The notes under the pieces were generated by a model. The model searched no databases. It was not told the origin of the DNA and saw nothing but the letters and a program-made list of their open reading frames with translations. Below are positions 52,685 through 62,899 of a stretch of DNA of 64,000 nucleotides, in pieces (within the stretch, counting starts at the first letter, position 1; every line of letters begins with the position of its first letter). The stretch is from Winogradskyella ouciana (GTDB taxonomy: Bacteria; Bacteroidota; Bacteroidia; Flavobacteriales; Flavobacteriaceae), in the NCBI RefSeq assembly GCF_009709615.1, contig NZ_WJYA01000006.1, positions 310,001-374,000 of the forward strand, in the 5' to 3' direction. The position numbers and the translations under genes were made by a program.

Positions 52685-53371
52685 CTATATTTTAAAACTA
52701 ACTATACCGCAATCCATTTCAAATACCTGTCCGGACAGTGATGCTGCTTTTTGAGAAAGTAGAAAACCAGCCATATCGGCAACTTCTTGAGGTTGTAAAT
52801 ATTTTTTTAGTGGATGTCGATCGTTCATATTTTCAATCATCCTTTCATTTCTCAAAAGTTTAGATGCCAATTCGGTATCAGTTACCGTTGGAGCTATAGC
52901 ATTGACTCTTACCGTAGGTGCTAACTCTGCTCCTAATGACTTGGTCAAACCTTCAACAGCAGATTTGGAAGCTGCAACACTAGCATGAAATGGCATACCT
53001 AGCTTGGTGGCTACTGTACTGAATAAAACTATAGAAGGGTTATTGCCATTTTTAAGTGATGGCAAATACTTTTGTATTGCTTTAACAGCACCTAATACAT
53101 TAATTTCAAAATCGTTTTTAAAATCATCAATACTCAAACGATTTATCGGTTTAAGGTTAATGCTACCTGGGCAATATACTAATCCATCAGCACTGTCAAT
53201 TTCTGGTAGTTCGTCATTTATGACATCACAACTGTAATGCTTTAGGTTTTCAGATTCATTTTCCGGTGGTGTTCTACTGATATTCACCACTTCATCATAG
53301 GAAGAAAGCAAAGATGTGATAATTGCATTACCAATACCTTTGCTTCCTCCAATTACTATTAATCTGCTCAT
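52685..53371 (-). CDS. Short-chain dehydrogenase/reductase-like protein without catalytic Tyr
   Basis: A 228-aa Rossmann protein. The NAD(P) loop is IGGSKGIG near the start. The conserved GSINLKP-type Asn region and FSTVA (Ser) are present. The catalytic YxxxK motif reads V132-A-A-S-K136, so Lys is present but Tyr is replaced by Val. Similar SDRs with FHxxVxxSK are common in Bacteroidetes as I recall, so this is a subfamily trait. It may use another acid/base or act non-enzymatically. Confidence 0.85.
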   Translation of the reverse strand: MSRLIVIGGSKGIGNAIITSLLSSYDEVVNISRTPPENESENLKHYSCDVINDELPEIDSADGLVYCPGSINLKPINRLSIDDFKNDFEINVLGAVKAIQKYLPSLKNGNNPSIVLFSTVATKLGMPFHASVAASKSAVEGLTKSLGAELAPTVRVNAIAPTVTDTELASKLLRNERMIENMNDRHPLKKYLQPQEVADMAGFLLSQKAASLSGQVFEMDCGIVSFKI

Positions 53372-53376
53372 ATTGC

Positions 53377-53604
53377 TTATGCTGCTGTTAATGGACGTCC
53401 TTTTAAACGTTTTTCAATCTTTTGTTTTATAACTGTTAAACGCTTCATGAGTTCCATTAATTTTGCGTCTTTCTTCTGCTTGTAAACTTCGTTTACACCA
53501 AGAATAATCTCTTTAGCTTCTCTTGCGGCCAAGATTCTGTCACTAGTTGTCTTGAAGGAAAACTTCCTGTTTTCAAATTCAGTTGCTTTTTCTAATATAT
53601 CCAT
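53377..53604 (-). CDS. Small basic protein of unknown function
   Basis: A 75-aa, Lys/Glu-rich, helical frame (MDILEKATEFENRKFSFKTT ... LMELMKRLTVIKQKIEKRLKG) between folE and the SDR gene, 3 and 5 bp from them, so it is part of the operon. The gap spacing and reading-frame fit make it a real gene. No family is recognised. Confidence 0.7.
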   Translation of the reverse strand: MDILEKATEFENRKFSFKTTSDRILAAREAKEIILGVNEVYKQKKDAKLMELMKRLTVIKQKIEKRLKGRPLTAA

Positions 53605-53607
53605 TTG

Positions 53608-54297
53608 CTAATTGTTTATATAATTCTGTAATTCAACAATTTTTTCGGGTGTGTTGAAAATTCCACCATAATAAGTTGTAACTGTTGCTGATGTATCATC
53701 TTTAACACCTCTAGATGAAACACATAAATGTTTAGCATCAATGATTACGGCAACATCATCGGTTTCTAGTACAGTTTTAAGTTCGTTTGCTATTTGCTGG
53801 GTTAAACGTTCTTGAACCTGTGGGCGCTTTGCGTAATACTGTACGATGCGATTCAGTTTTGAAAGCCCTATGACTTTCCCTGATGATTTGTAGGCAATAT
53901 GTGCTTTGCCTATTATAGGAACGAAATGATGTTCGCAATTTGAGTAGAACGTAATGTTCTTCTCCACTAACATTTGATTATACTGATATTTATTATCGAA
54001 TAACGCTACTTTAGGTTTATTATTTGGGTCGAGGCCAGAGAATATTTCTTCGACGTACATCTTGGCAACACGGTCTGGCGTGCCTTGTAGTGAATCGTCT
54101 TTTAAATCTAAGCCCAATACATCCATTATTTCAGAAAATAGTATTGAAATTCGCTGTTTTTTTTCGTCATTGGACATCTCAAAAGCATTAGGCTTCATTG
54201 GTGTCTCTAGACTTGTAAATAAATGGTCATCTCCAATATCTTCAATCGAAAATCCATTTAATTTCTGACCATTTTTAGTGGAAGTTGTAGTATTCAT
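53608..54297 (-). CDS. folE: GTP cyclohydrolase I
   Basis: A 229-aa enzyme that converts GTP to dihydroneopterin triphosphate (folate/pterin pathway). Zinc ligands are in NCEHHFVPIIGKAH and CVSSRGV; QYYAKRPQVQERLTQQIA and GIFNTPEK follow. The N-terminal ~45 residues extend beyond the core. A folE copy within a photolyase operon suggests supply of the folate/pterin antenna cofactor for photolyases (inference). The 56-bp gap upstream may hold a secondary promoter. Confidence 0.95.
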   Translation of the reverse strand: MNTTTSTKNGQKLNGFSIEDIGDDHLFTSLETPMKPNAFEMSNDEKKQRISILFSEIMDVLGLDLKDDSLQGTPDRVAKMYVEEIFSGLDPNNKPKVALFDNKYQYNQMLVEKNITFYSNCEHHFVPIIGKAHIAYKSSGKVIGLSKLNRIVQYYAKRPQVQERLTQQIANELKTVLETDDVAVIIDAKHLCVSSRGVKDDTSATVTTYYGGIFNTPEKIVELQNYINN

Positions 54298-54353
54298 AAA
54301 AATCTTTTTAATGTGCTGTCTTTAAGTACTCCAAGCTTAAATCAAAGCACGTG

Positions 54354-54626
54354 TTAACGTTTACTTATAGAGTTATTTGTTATTGTTCTTTGACGCGTAC
54401 ATTTAAATCTGCCTTTGTCAAATGTTCTTTTTTTAATGTGTTTGGTTGCTCGTCCTTGGACTCGTGCTCTCCACATTCTGAAACTACTAGGTTTCATTTC
54501 TCTCCGCATTAAATCGATAATTTCTTGTTCTTTTAAACCAAACTGAAATGTTATTGCTTCAAATGGTGTTCTATCCTCCCATGCCATTTCTATAATACGA
54601 TCAATGTCTCTAATACTCAAATTCAT
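54354..54626 (-). CDS. TIGR03643 family protein
   Basis: A 90-aa protein: IRDIDRIIEMAWEDRTPFEAITFQFGLKEQEIIDLMRREMKPSSFRMWRARV, an HTH-like body matching this family, with a basic, Arg/Lys-rich tail (ATKHIKKRTFDKGRFKCTRQR). It lies among photolyase genes, as this family often does in marine bacteria. Function unknown; nucleic-acid binding is plausible. Overlaps the previous gene by 4 bp. Confidence 0.85.
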   Translation of the reverse strand: MNLSIRDIDRIIEMAWEDRTPFEAITFQFGLKEQEIIDLMRREMKPSSFRMWRARVQGRATKHIKKRTFDKGRFKCTRQRTITNNSISKR

Positions 54627-55054
54627 AAACTTTCGGGCATTGCATATTGCATGTCGTATTTAACTTTCTGATCGAGTAACTTATTAAAGAATTTCTTGTT
54701 CTCTTTAAACGTTTTACTGTTTCTAAAACGGATAAACCTACCTTGTGCGTGCAGACTTGATCCATTAACCTTATATATTACTAATTGATAGTAAGGAATT
54801 ATCCAAGTAAAATTTCTTAGCCCTTGATTGATCATCACCAAAATACCCTTAGGCCGTAATTCTATATTAGCATAATTTATATCTGACACTTTGTTCATCA
54901 TGCTCTGCATATTAGGACTTACTTCTTCTATTATCATCCTTTTAGAGCCTATACCTTTAAGTTTCAATATCTGTACCAAACTAAAAGGACTGCCAATAAG
55001 GTCAGTTATAATTTGCCTGTGCTCACTATTATGATGTGTTGTGTTTAAAATCAT
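54623..55054 (-). CDS. Protein of unknown function, first gene of the second light operon
   Basis: 143 aa from the ATG at 55054 (MILNTTHHNSEHRQIITDLIG). A longer frame to 55105 would include the operator-promoter block and is rejected. The sequence is helical/beta-mixed, ending FKENKKFFNKLLDQKVKY. No family is recognised. Its promoter (55062-55103) matches that of the TetR operon, so it is co-regulated with that operon. Confidence 0.75.
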   Translation of the reverse strand: MILNTTHHNSEHRQIITDLIGSPFSLVQILKLKGIGSKRMIIEEVSPNMQSMMNKVSDINYANIELRPKGILVMINQGLRNFTWIIPYYQLVIYKVNGSSLHAQGRFIRFRNSKTFKENKKFFNKLLDQKVKYDMQYAMPESL

Positions 55055-55061
55055 TACACCG

Positions 55062-55103
55062 TAAATATACAAAATGTTTAACCTTTTATATAAAAAGTTA
55101 AAC
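55062..55103 (-). promoter_or_regulatory. Operator-promoter block A (GTTTAAC-N14-GTTAAAC plus -7 box)
   Basis: On the minus strand: GTTTAAC (55097-55103), 14 bp, GTTAAAC (55076-55082), 6 bp, then the -7 box TATATTTA (55062-55069). The ATG is 8 bp downstream at 55054. The two half-sites are inverted repeats of each other, with the same internal and -7 spacing as block B. There is no good -33 box, suggesting that an activator or repressor occupies that position. Confidence 0.7.
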
Positions 55104-55143
55104 AAAAATTAACACAGAATTATGAATGTTGAAAATTTGGAGT

Positions 55144-56634
55144 CTATTCGTTTCGTAACATGCGCTTTCTATCACTAATGGTATGTCGCTTAAGTATTCT
55201 AAAACTTTCACGCATAACATCAGGATCTTTTTTCATATTCCAAAGAATATCGCTGGCATACTTGCGGTTCTCCTTTATATCTACAATTGGAAATGGATAA
55301 TCCTCACCAAGCTTAAAATTATAGAATGCTTGTTCCATTTCAGTCATAAGGTAAGGTTCGTGAATAAGTGGTAGGTCTAAATTTTTCAATTCGGGCACCC
55401 ACTTTTTGATAAAGACCGCATCAGGATCGTGTTTGAGACTGTTGGTAGTTGGATTGTAAATTCTAAGATTATTTATTCCTGTTTCGCCTGCTTGCATCTG
55501 TAATTGCGGAAAATGAATGCCAGGTTCAAAATCAAGAAATTGTTGTGATAAATGTGTGGTAGCATCTTGCCAAGGCTGCCAGAGAATATGCGTAAAGAAC
55601 GATGCTAACATTGCACGCATTCTAAAATTAATATATCCAGTTTCAATAAGACATCGCATACTGGCATCTACTAACGGAAAACCAGTTTTACCTTCTCTCC
55701 AAGCTTTTTGATATGTTTTTGAGATACTCTTTTTCAGCTTATGGTAGCCTTTATTAATACTTGCGTTTTCCATGGTGTGTTCCATTTCAAACTTTTGAAT
55801 AAAATGAGCTTGCCATCGTAAACGCGATATAAATGCCGCAATATGAGATTTATCCTTTGCATTGGTTTTTAAAGCTTTTGCTTTTTGATAAACTTGGCGT
55901 ATCGACAAGTTTCCCCAAGCTATATAGGGTGAAATCCTACTGCAACTACTTCGTGATGCCTCGGGCTTAGATATATTGAACATGTAATCTTCATGTCTGC
56001 TTTCAAAGAAAGAGCTGGCATATTTCCAACCCATGGTGCTACCTCCTTTTTGAAAATTAGTGACTGATGGTGTCTCTAAATCGGTAACCGTAAATACCTT
56101 TTCTAAGGTTTCAATAGCGGTATTATTTATCAATTGGTTATCGTTGGGCTTAAAGATTTCCAAGTCCTTGTTCATATAGCTTTCCCAATTTTCAAACCAA
56201 TTATCTCGATTTAGCAATCCACGCTCTACACCGTTGTTTTTGCTCTCGTGCCAATCGATAAAATTATTCCGACAATATCTCGTAAATTCTTTGTCTCTGT
56301 TGTAGGTGACCAACAATCCTGTTTCTACATGCGAATAGATGGCGTCAACTTTATAAAATTCCTGAATGAGATTAAACGCACTTTGAATATCGCAGGTCAC
56401 AGCTAAAACCTTAGTGTTGTATTCTTTAAGGCTTTCATTGATATCTCGAATGGATTCCTTTATAAAATTGAAATGGCGTTCGCTATAATGTTTATCATTT
56501 AATATGATATATTCAAAAGCATAAAGAATCAAGGTTCGTTTTCCTGCTTTTAAGGCATTTGCAATAGCTTCATTGTCTTGAAGTCTTAAATCACGCTTTA
56601 ACCAAACGACATTGATATGTTCTTTTTCTGCCAT
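55144..56634 (-). CDS. Cryptochrome/photolyase family FAD-binding protein
   Basis: A 496-aa protein. The N-terminal photolyase-like domain starts [20 protein letters not shown]. The FAD-binding part has [41 protein letters not shown] and [11 protein letters not shown]. The usual NWQWxAG stretch is replaced by [22 protein letters not shown], which marks a separate branch of the family. Substrate unknown; a photolyase or a photoreceptor is possible. It ends the TetR operon, following the PhrB-like gene by 1 bp. Confidence 0.88.
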   Translation of the reverse strand: MAEKEHINVVWLKRDLRLQDNEAIANALKAGKRTLILYAFEYIILNDKHYSERHFNFIKESIRDINESLKEYNTKVLAVTCDIQSAFNLIQEFYKVDAIYSHVETGLLVTYNRDKEFTRYCRNNFIDWHESKNNGVERGLLNRDNWFENWESYMNKDLEIFKPNDNQLINNTAIETLEKVFTVTDLETPSVTNFQKGGSTMGWKYASSFFESRHEDYMFNISKPEASRSSCSRISPYIAWGNLSIRQVYQKAKALKTNAKDKSHIAAFISRLRWQAHFIQKFEMEHTMENASINKGYHKLKKSISKTYQKAWREGKTGFPLVDASMRCLIETGYINFRMRAMLASFFTHILWQPWQDATTHLSQQFLDFEPGIHFPQLQMQAGETGINNLRIYNPTTNSLKHDPDAVFIKKWVPELKNLDLPLIHEPYLMTEMEQAFYNFKLGEDYPFPIVDIKENRKYASDILWNMKKDPDVMRESFRILKRHTISDRKRMLRNE

Positions 56635-56635
56635 A

Positions 56636-58105
56636 CTAAAGTTGCTCTAAAAACTGTTCTGCATTGTTGAAATGGTTTTCTAAAGTTTCTTTGTTCATTC
56701 TATCTAAATTGCCCAAAAGCATACCTAATCTAGGATTGCCTGAGAAGAAATCGCGATGCTTATCCATAAACGTCCAGAATAGACCATCCCAAGTGTCTTG
56801 CCAATCGCCTTTAGAGTAGTTGCTCATTTTCATGATATAATTACTACTACTGATGTAGGGTTTTGTGGACATTAGACCGCCATCAGCATAAAGGCTCATA
56901 CCATAGACGTTTGGTACCATTACCCAATCATAAGCATCGATGAATAATTCCATAAACCATTGGTACACTTCGTCTGGATCAAATTCACATAACACCATAA
57001 AATTGCCAAGGATCATTAGGCGTTCAATATGGTGTGCATAACCTGTTTTGAGGACTTTTTTAATAACGTCGTCAATGGGTTTTATACCTGTTGTGCCATC
57101 ATAGAATGAAGCTGGTATTTTTCGATCAAAATTCCAAAAATTCTTAGTGCGTTCTTCTGTTCCTTTTACTTCATAGACACCTCTAATAAATTCGCGCCAG
57201 CCCAATATTTGACGCACAAAACCTTCTATTGAATTAATGGGAACATCATTTGATTTTCCAAAGCCAATCGCTTTTTCAATCACTTCTGAAGGGTCAAGCA
57301 ATCCAACATTAATGAGTGGTGAGAGGATGCTATGGTTTAAAAAGTGTTCTTCCTTCACGATAGCATCTTCATAAGGGCCAAACTCGTGAAAGCGTTGCTC
57401 AAAGAATTGCTGTAGCCAATCCTCAGATGATTTAAAATCTATAGGATAAATGGTTAAATCAGTAAGTTCACCATAGTGATTGCCGAAATTATCAGTCACA
57501 TAGTTTTCAGCTTCCTTGTGATAATCACTTTTATCCGGAAATTGAATATGTGGTGGTGTTTTATCTTTAGGATACTTCTTTCTATTGTCACCATCATAGG
57601 TCCAGTTGCCACCTTCTGGCTCATTAGAAACCATTAAGATGTCACGATTTTTACGCTGTTGTTTGTAAAACGATGTTTGAAAGAATTTCTTTTTATTAGG
57701 TTTAAAGAACGAAGTGAGTTCTTCTTTTGTGTTTATAAAAAGTGGGTTCTCATACCATTTTATGTCAATAGCATTAAAAACTTCATTAATGTGTTTTTGC
57801 AACCAATTGTCGGTTGGGTCAATGATATGAAGCTTTTCGACACCTTCATCAATCAGTTTAGGGATGAGTTGTCTTACATCACTTAAGTCTGATGTAGCAT
57901 CAATATAATTAACCGTTTTATCTTTACTCTTAAGATATTCTGCATAAGCCTTCATGGAAGCTCTATGAAATGCAATTTTTTGTTTGTGAAACTTGTAATG
58001 CGTAAAGAATAGAAATTCTTCAATGATATAGACATCAGCTTTTACCTCGAGAATTGGTGAATTCTTGAATAATTGATGTGGGAATATGAGTACGGCTTCT
58101 TTCAT
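56636..58105 (-). CDS. PhrB/FeS-BCP-like cryptochrome/photolyase lacking the Fe-S ligands
   Basis: A 489-aa member of the bacterial (6-4) photolyase/cryptochrome branch related to Phr[14 protein letters not shown] at the start, [59 protein letters not shown] and [15 protein letters not shown]. In PhrB four cysteines hold a [4Fe-4S] cluster. Here the corresponding positions read TGIKPI (K342) and NYSKGDW (S431, D434), and the last is TWDGLFW, so no cluster can form. Only one Cys remains in the protein (VLCEFDP). Adjacent to cry-DASH (2-bp gap). Confidence 0.87.
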   Translation of the reverse strand: MKEAVLIFPHQLFKNSPILEVKADVYIIEEFLFFTHYKFHKQKIAFHRASMKAYAEYLKSKDKTVNYIDATSDLSDVRQLIPKLIDEGVEKLHIIDPTDNWLQKHINEVFNAIDIKWYENPLFINTKEELTSFFKPNKKKFFQTSFYKQQRKNRDILMVSNEPEGGNWTYDGDNRKKYPKDKTPPHIQFPDKSDYHKEAENYVTDNFGNHYGELTDLTIYPIDFKSSEDWLQQFFEQRFHEFGPYEDAIVKEEHFLNHSILSPLINVGLLDPSEVIEKAIGFGKSNDVPINSIEGFVRQILGWREFIRGVYEVKGTEERTKNFWNFDRKIPASFYDGTTGIKPIDDVIKKVLKTGYAHHIERLMILGNFMVLCEFDPDEVYQWFMELFIDAYDWVMVPNVYGMSLYADGGLMSTKPYISSSNYIMKMSNYSKGDWQDTWDGLFWTFMDKHRDFFSGNPRLGMLLGNLDRMNKETLENHFNNAEQFLEQL

Positions 58106-58107
58106 TA

Positions 58108-59412
58108 TTAAAATAAGCTAGGTTGCAACCAAAGACTTCTAAATTTTCCATTAGCATCATAGCGCTCTGCCTGAAGCTGCACATTGAATTTTCGATTTCT
58201 AGGATCATTTCCTACACCAGCAACATACATCCAATTGCCGTAGTTGCTATGTACATCATAGTCAAGGAGCAGCGACTCAAAATAGGATGCGCCAATACGC
58301 CAATCTAGTTTTAATTCTTTGGCGAAATATGAAGCGACATTCTGTCTACCTCTATTACTCATCCAGCCGGTTTCTTTGAGTTCAATCATATTGGCATTTA
58401 CAAAGTCAGACTGGGTTTCGCCATTAATCCAATTATTGATTTGAGTTTGGTTTGTAGACCATTCGTAATCTTTTTGAAGTATACCTCCTAGTTTAAAAAT
58501 TTGGTTACCGTGCTTAATGGATACATACTTAAAATAGTCTCGCCAAATCAACTCGAAAATGAGCCAATACGTAGACTGATTTTTGTAATGTTCTTTTTCA
58601 AATCGCTTTACATTCCGGTAGATTGTTCTGGCAGAAATACTACCATTGGCTAACCATGGTGAAAATTTTGAACTGTAATCAACACCAACTAAGCCATTTC
58701 TAGTTTTCTTGTAGAATCCTAATTTTTTAGTATTGAAGAAATAATCGTTTAATCGATTTAAGGCTTCGATTTCACCGCCTTTAAAAGGGAATGCTGAATG
58801 CGGATGTTGTTCAAAGTCTTTAAATCCAAGGTCTGACAACGTTGGGATATTGATATTGTTCTCAATTCTATTATCGTTGGTTTGCTTTTTGGTTGTCACC
58901 TCATGTCTTATGTCAACATACTTTTCTAATTTCTTTCTGAATACAGTAAAAACTTGTGGTGTTTTAGAAATTTCAAAATTGATATCTTCTGGATGAAATA
59001 AAAGCTGATTGTGAATATGGTGCCAGTTGATATCCTCTAGTTCGACTTTCACCAAATTCTCAGTATCTACTTCCTCTTGCGTCCATTCTTTTTGAAGGTA
59101 AAGGTCAGTAATTTGATGTGTCTTGCACAATGTTGGAATAACGATTTCTGGTGTATCATGAAAAACCAGTAGATCAATATTCAGCTGATTGAGCTGTTTT
59201 TTTAAATCGTGAATAGTTTCTATTAAGAATTTAGCTCTGAACTTTTCTGTCTTTTTAAAACCAAACTTGTTTACTTTAAAATGTCTTGGGTCAAAACAAT
59301 ATACGCCAACAAGTTTGTGGCTGTTCTTTGATGCTTCAGCTAAAACAGCGTTGTCAATTGTTCTTAGGTCATTTCTAAACCAAACCAAGTTTTTTATTTT
59401 GTCCTTCTGCAT
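58108..59412 (-). CDS. DASH-type cryptochrome
   Basis: A 434-aa protein. [19 protein letters not shown] begins the antenna domain. The FAD domain has [33 protein letters not shown] and [15 protein letters not shown]; the DASH signature [21 protein letters not shown] precedes the C-terminus. CRY-DASH proteins repair CPDs in single-stranded DNA and may act in light sensing. Its start overlaps the 3' end of the DUF2256 gene by 19 bp. Confidence 0.93.
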   Translation of the reverse strand: MQKDKIKNLVWFRNDLRTIDNAVLAEASKNSHKLVGVYCFDPRHFKVNKFGFKKTEKFRAKFLIETIHDLKKQLNQLNIDLLVFHDTPEIVIPTLCKTHQITDLYLQKEWTQEEVDTENLVKVELEDINWHHIHNQLLFHPEDINFEISKTPQVFTVFRKKLEKYVDIRHEVTTKKQTNDNRIENNINIPTLSDLGFKDFEQHPHSAFPFKGGEIEALNRLNDYFFNTKKLGFYKKTRNGLVGVDYSSKFSPWLANGSISARTIYRNVKRFEKEHYKNQSTYWLIFELIWRDYFKYVSIKHGNQIFKLGGILQKDYEWSTNQTQINNWINGETQSDFVNANMIELKETGWMSNRGRQNVASYFAKELKLDWRIGASYFESLLLDYDVHSNYGNWMYVAGVGNDPRNRKFNVQLQAERYDANGKFRSLWLQPSLF

Positions 59413-59531
59413 TTTTCGCTACAATATTTTACGTTGTCCCAATCCTTTGCCCATTTTTTGCGCCATGTGAATGGACGTCCACAAACGAGGCAAATTTTCT
59501 CTGGTAAATGTTGTTTTTTTACACCTTTCAT
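59394..59531 (-). CDS. DUF2256 small zinc-binding protein
   Basis: A 45-aa frame from the ATG at 59531 to TAA at 59394-59396. [20 protein letters not shown] is followed by [21 protein letters not shown], so four cysteines (C-x2-C and C-x3-C) form one zinc knuckle. DUF2256 accompanies cry-DASH genes in many bacteria. It overlaps the upstream gene by 4 bp and the cry-DASH gene by 19 bp. Confidence 0.88.
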   Translation of the reverse strand: MKGVKKQHLPEKICLVCGRPFTWRKKWAKDWDNVKYCSEKCRRTK

Positions 59532-60949
59532 TTCGGTTCTACAAGGGCATTTAGCATACCTTTAAAGACAAAGGCATGGAACGGCAAAACCATATACCAG
59601 TACAATCGTCCCCAAACGCCTTTAGGCCTAAACACTGCACGCTGATATAGTTTGTCCTTCACAATTTTAAATTCCAACCAGGCTTCTCCAGGCAATCGCA
59701 TTTCGGCAAATAATAATAGTCGTTTTTCGTTTTTATCAGCATAAAGTACACGCCAAAAATCGAGAGGGTCACCAGCTTCAAGATAATTATCATGCGTGCG
59801 ACCTCTTCGTAATCCCACACCACCAAATAGCTTATCCATATAACCTCTTAGCTTCCAAAGGTTATTAAAGCTATACCATCCGTTACGACCACCAATACTC
59901 CAAATTTTGTTTAAGGTGTATTCTTCATCTACTATATTTCTCGACCTCACATCTTTAAAACAGCCATATTGAGGTAGCTCGATGTGTTTAGATAATTGAC
60001 TTCTAAATCGGCCACTGCTAACGGCATCTTTCCAGCTTGATATCACCGCATTTTGTTCAATTTTTTGAAATGCTAAATCAACCGCAGTTTTATAATCAAC
60101 CGGTTTTATGTCTATAACATCATTGATTTTGCTTGGTTTGCCAATAACTTCTACTTTCATGCTGTCTACCAATGCTTGAGCCAGTTGAAATGAAGTGGAT
60201 GTTACAAAATACAGCCAATAAGACGATAACTTAGGTGTTAAGACAGGTAAGGTGTAGATGTAACGCTTCAGGCCACGAACTTCTGCAAATTGCAATAGCA
60301 TTTCTTTGTAAGTCAAAACTTCAGGGCCATAAATGTCATAGGAATTGTTGTATAATTCTTTTTTCCCCAATGCGCCAGATAGATAGCCAAGTACATCTCG
60401 TATAGCCAAGGGTTGGGTTTTAGTGTTTAGCCACCTTGGAGTTATCATAACAGGTAATTTTTCAACAATGTCCCTAATAATTTCAAACGACGCGCTACCG
60501 CTTCCTACTATGATGCCTGCACGTAGCGTAGTGAGTGCATATTCATCTGATTTTAAGGTTTCCTCTACTTGTAGTCTAGACTCTAAATGCTTAGACAATG
60601 ATTCATCATTAACAATCCCACTAAGGTAGATGACCTGTTTGCAATCCGTAGCGTTAACTAGATTTTTGAAATTAAGGGCGCATTGACGTTCTAGGGATTC
60701 AAAATCATCAGAACCAGTTGCCATAGAATGGATAAGGTAATATGCGGCATCAATATCTTTAGGAATTTTATTGGGCTCAGGATCTAAAAAATCAATTTTT
60801 ATAAAAGAACAAAGAGGGTTGTCTTCTATTTCATCTGGAATACGGTTTAAATCACGTACACAGCATATTAATTCGTGTTCATCTTCTAGAAGTTGAAGTG
60901 CGAGTCTTTTGGCAATATAGCCTGTTGTGCCTGTAATTAATATGCGCAT
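59528..60949 (-). CDS. SDR-family NAD-dependent epimerase-like protein with DUF2867 domain
   Basis: A 473-aa protein. The N-terminal Rossmann domain (~1-290) starts [31 protein letters not shown] (GxxGxxA), with [15 protein letters not shown] in the middle. The C-terminal DUF2867 domain (~310-473) has [30 protein letters not shown] and [28 protein letters not shown]. This fusion recurs beside photolyase genes in Bacteroidetes (recalled). Substrate unknown. Confidence 0.9.
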   Translation of the reverse strand: MRILITGTTGYIAKRLALQLLEDEHELICCVRDLNRIPDEIEDNPLCSFIKIDFLDPEPNKIPKDIDAAYYLIHSMATGSDDFESLERQCALNFKNLVNATDCKQVIYLSGIVNDESLSKHLESRLQVEETLKSDEYALTTLRAGIIVGSGSASFEIIRDIVEKLPVMITPRWLNTKTQPLAIRDVLGYLSGALGKKELYNNSYDIYGPEVLTYKEMLLQFAEVRGLKRYIYTLPVLTPKLSSYWLYFVTSTSFQLAQALVDSMKVEVIGKPSKINDVIDIKPVDYKTAVDLAFQKIEQNAVISSWKDAVSSGRFRSQLSKHIELPQYGCFKDVRSRNIVDEEYTLNKIWSIGGRNGWYSFNNLWKLRGYMDKLFGGVGLRRGRTHDNYLEAGDPLDFWRVLYADKNEKRLLLFAEMRLPGEAWLEFKIVKDKLYQRAVFRPKGVWGRLYWYMVLPFHAFVFKGMLNALVEPK

Positions 60950-61587
60950 TAGTCATTCGGGATTGCAAATTCTGGTTTTGGGCGCTGATATTCTAATCGT
61001 GTTTTTAACTCTGGTACTGCATAGCCATCTAACCCGTTGATAGTCGCTACCTTGCCCTTAGATAAATTGATGAATCCATCTTTTTCTAATAAATCATCAG
61101 GCACATAGAGTTTTTCAATTTTACCAATGAGTAAGATAGTGTTATTTGCCTTAATAGGGTACTCTTCCACATAACTCATTGCTAATTGCACAGGGCAACC
61201 TTTTACAAATGGTGCTATAAAATTGTCTTTGTATTCTTCCTCTAATGACGTGACATTAAACTCTGAGATTGCTGAATCGTACTTGGCAGAGGTGTGATGC
61301 GCATCTTCTAAAATACCATCGTGTATATGATTTAGAGTATATTTCCCTGTAGTTTTAATGTTATCATAGGTGTTTCTAATTACAGTTGTAGGTCGCAAAA
61401 AGAAACCTAAAAGCCCAGGATTAGAACCTAAATGTGTTATAGAACTGAATACCGCCACATTACTTACACCAGTATCATCTTTGGTACCAATGAGATTAGC
61501 CGATTTATAACCAGAGCAACTATTAATTAAATTAATGCGATACAAATGATGCATTTGGTTAATATCATCTAAGCTGAATTTTGCCAT
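60949..61587 (-). CDS. Flavin reductase-family protein (split-barrel FMN binding)
   Basis: A 212-aa protein with a split-barrel flavin-binding pattern: YRINLINSCSGYKSANLIGTKDDTGVSNVAVFSSITHLGSNPGLLGFFLRP, then TGKYTLNHI and PVQLAMSYVEEYPIKANNTILLIGKIEKL. It could supply reduced flavin or bind FMN. The SDR gene downstream shares one base with its stop. It belongs to the TetR-led light operon. Confidence 0.88.
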   Translation of the reverse strand: MAKFSLDDINQMHHLYRINLINSCSGYKSANLIGTKDDTGVSNVAVFSSITHLGSNPGLLGFFLRPTTVIRNTYDNIKTTGKYTLNHIHDGILEDAHHTSAKYDSAISEFNVTSLEEEYKDNFIAPFVKGCPVQLAMSYVEEYPIKANNTILLIGKIEKLYVPDDLLEKDGFINLSKGKVATINGLDGYAVPELKTRLEYQRPKPEFAIPND

Positions 61588-61588
61588 T

Positions 61589-62899
61589 TTAAAGGTTTGT
61601 AAAATTGTTGATTTTAATATTTTCAGCTTTAAGATCGAACATTAAATTATATAACCCAAAGAATGTTCTGTTGATGTAAATAAAGTGTTTAGAACCTCTG
61701 TTGCCATTCATATTTCTAAGCTCTGTGCTTTTTGAATATTTCTGACCCATTTCTGCCACTTGATTAAAAAACGTTGGATCTGAAAAATCAAAAACGTCAT
61801 TTTGGAATGGTTGCGTGAATAAGCTCAGTAACTCATGAAACATGTCAGAAAAAAAGGTAATTTCTTGTTCTGAATCGTCCTTACGCAGAATTTCGAGTTG
61901 GTACATTTTTTCTCTAAATGCTTCAGGATTATCAATGCATTCCTTCTTGGCAAATTCAAAATAAGGCACATAAAATTCATCTGGAATTGCCTTCATACAT
62001 CCAAAATCTAATGCTATTAATTCGCCTTCATCAGATATTAAGAAATTACCAGGATGAGGATCTGCATGTACTTTTTTAAGCATATGAATTTGATACATGT
62101 AAAAATCCCATAAGGCTTGACCTAATTGATTGGATATATTTTGATTTGTATTGTGAGCCACAAATTCTGAAAGGTGCTCACCTTTCATATAATCCATAGC
62201 TATAATGCGCTCAGAAGAAAATTCTTCGTAATAATTAGGGAATTTTAAATTAGGAATATGCTTACAAGCCTCCACAACTTCTTTACTTTGTTGTATTTCT
62301 AATAAATAGTTAGTTTCTTCTGTTAACTTGTTTTCTACTTCTTTAAAGTATTTATCCGAATCTTTACCTTTAATATTAAACATCTTAATAGCAATAGGCT
62401 TTACTAAAGCTAAATCTGATGCGATACTCTCAGCAACTCCAGGATATTGGATTTTCACAGCAAATTTTTTCCCATCCTTTTCTGCAATATGGACTTGTCC
62501 TATACTAGCAGCATTTACTGAAGTTGCGTTGAAAGTATCAAAAATGTCTTCGGGATGTTTACCGAAATATTTTTTAAACGTTTTTATAACTAATGGCGGC
62601 GATAATGGTGGTACTGAAAATTGAGATAAAGAAAATTTCTCAACGTAAGCTTGAGGCAAAATGCTTTTTTCCATACTCAGCATCTGAGCCACCTTAAGGG
62701 CGCTACCTTTTAATGTTTTTAGGCTATCATATATATCCTCTGCATTATTCTTATTAAGTCGTTCTTTGGCATCTTCTTTAGAATTTACCATTTTATCACC
62801 ATAGTATTTTAAGTAGTTTACACCTACTTTGGCACCAGTGGAGACTAATTTACTCGCTCTAGAAATTTTGGTAATGGGTATACTGTCTATTGTCTTCAT
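61589..62899 (-). CDS. ABC1/UbiB-like atypical kinase (AarF family)
   Basis: A 436-aa atypical kinase. KxGQ-like segment SALKVAQMLSME, alanine-rich nucleotide loop AASIGQVHIAEKDGKKFAVKIQYPG (Lys in VKIQ), catalytic HADPHPGNFLI and metal-binding ALDFGCMKA. AarF/UbiB proteins support quinone synthesis or stress responses; substrates are rarely known. It lies 1 bp downstream of the TetR gene. Confidence 0.92.
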   Translation of the reverse strand: MKTIDSIPITKISRASKLVSTGAKVGVNYLKYYGDKMVNSKEDAKERLNKNNAEDIYDSLKTLKGSALKVAQMLSMEKSILPQAYVEKFSLSQFSVPPLSPPLVIKTFKKYFGKHPEDIFDTFNATSVNAASIGQVHIAEKDGKKFAVKIQYPGVAESIASDLALVKPIAIKMFNIKGKDSDKYFKEVENKLTEETNYLLEIQQSKEVVEACKHIPNLKFPNYYEEFSSERIIAMDYMKGEHLSEFVAHNTNQNISNQLGQALWDFYMYQIHMLKKVHADPHPGNFLISDEGELIALDFGCMKAIPDEFYVPYFEFAKKECIDNPEAFREKMYQLEILRKDDSEQEITFFSDMFHELLSLFTQPFQNDVFDFSDPTFFNQVAEMGQKYSKSTELRNMNGNRGSKHFIYINRTFFGLYNLMFDLKAENIKINNFTNL

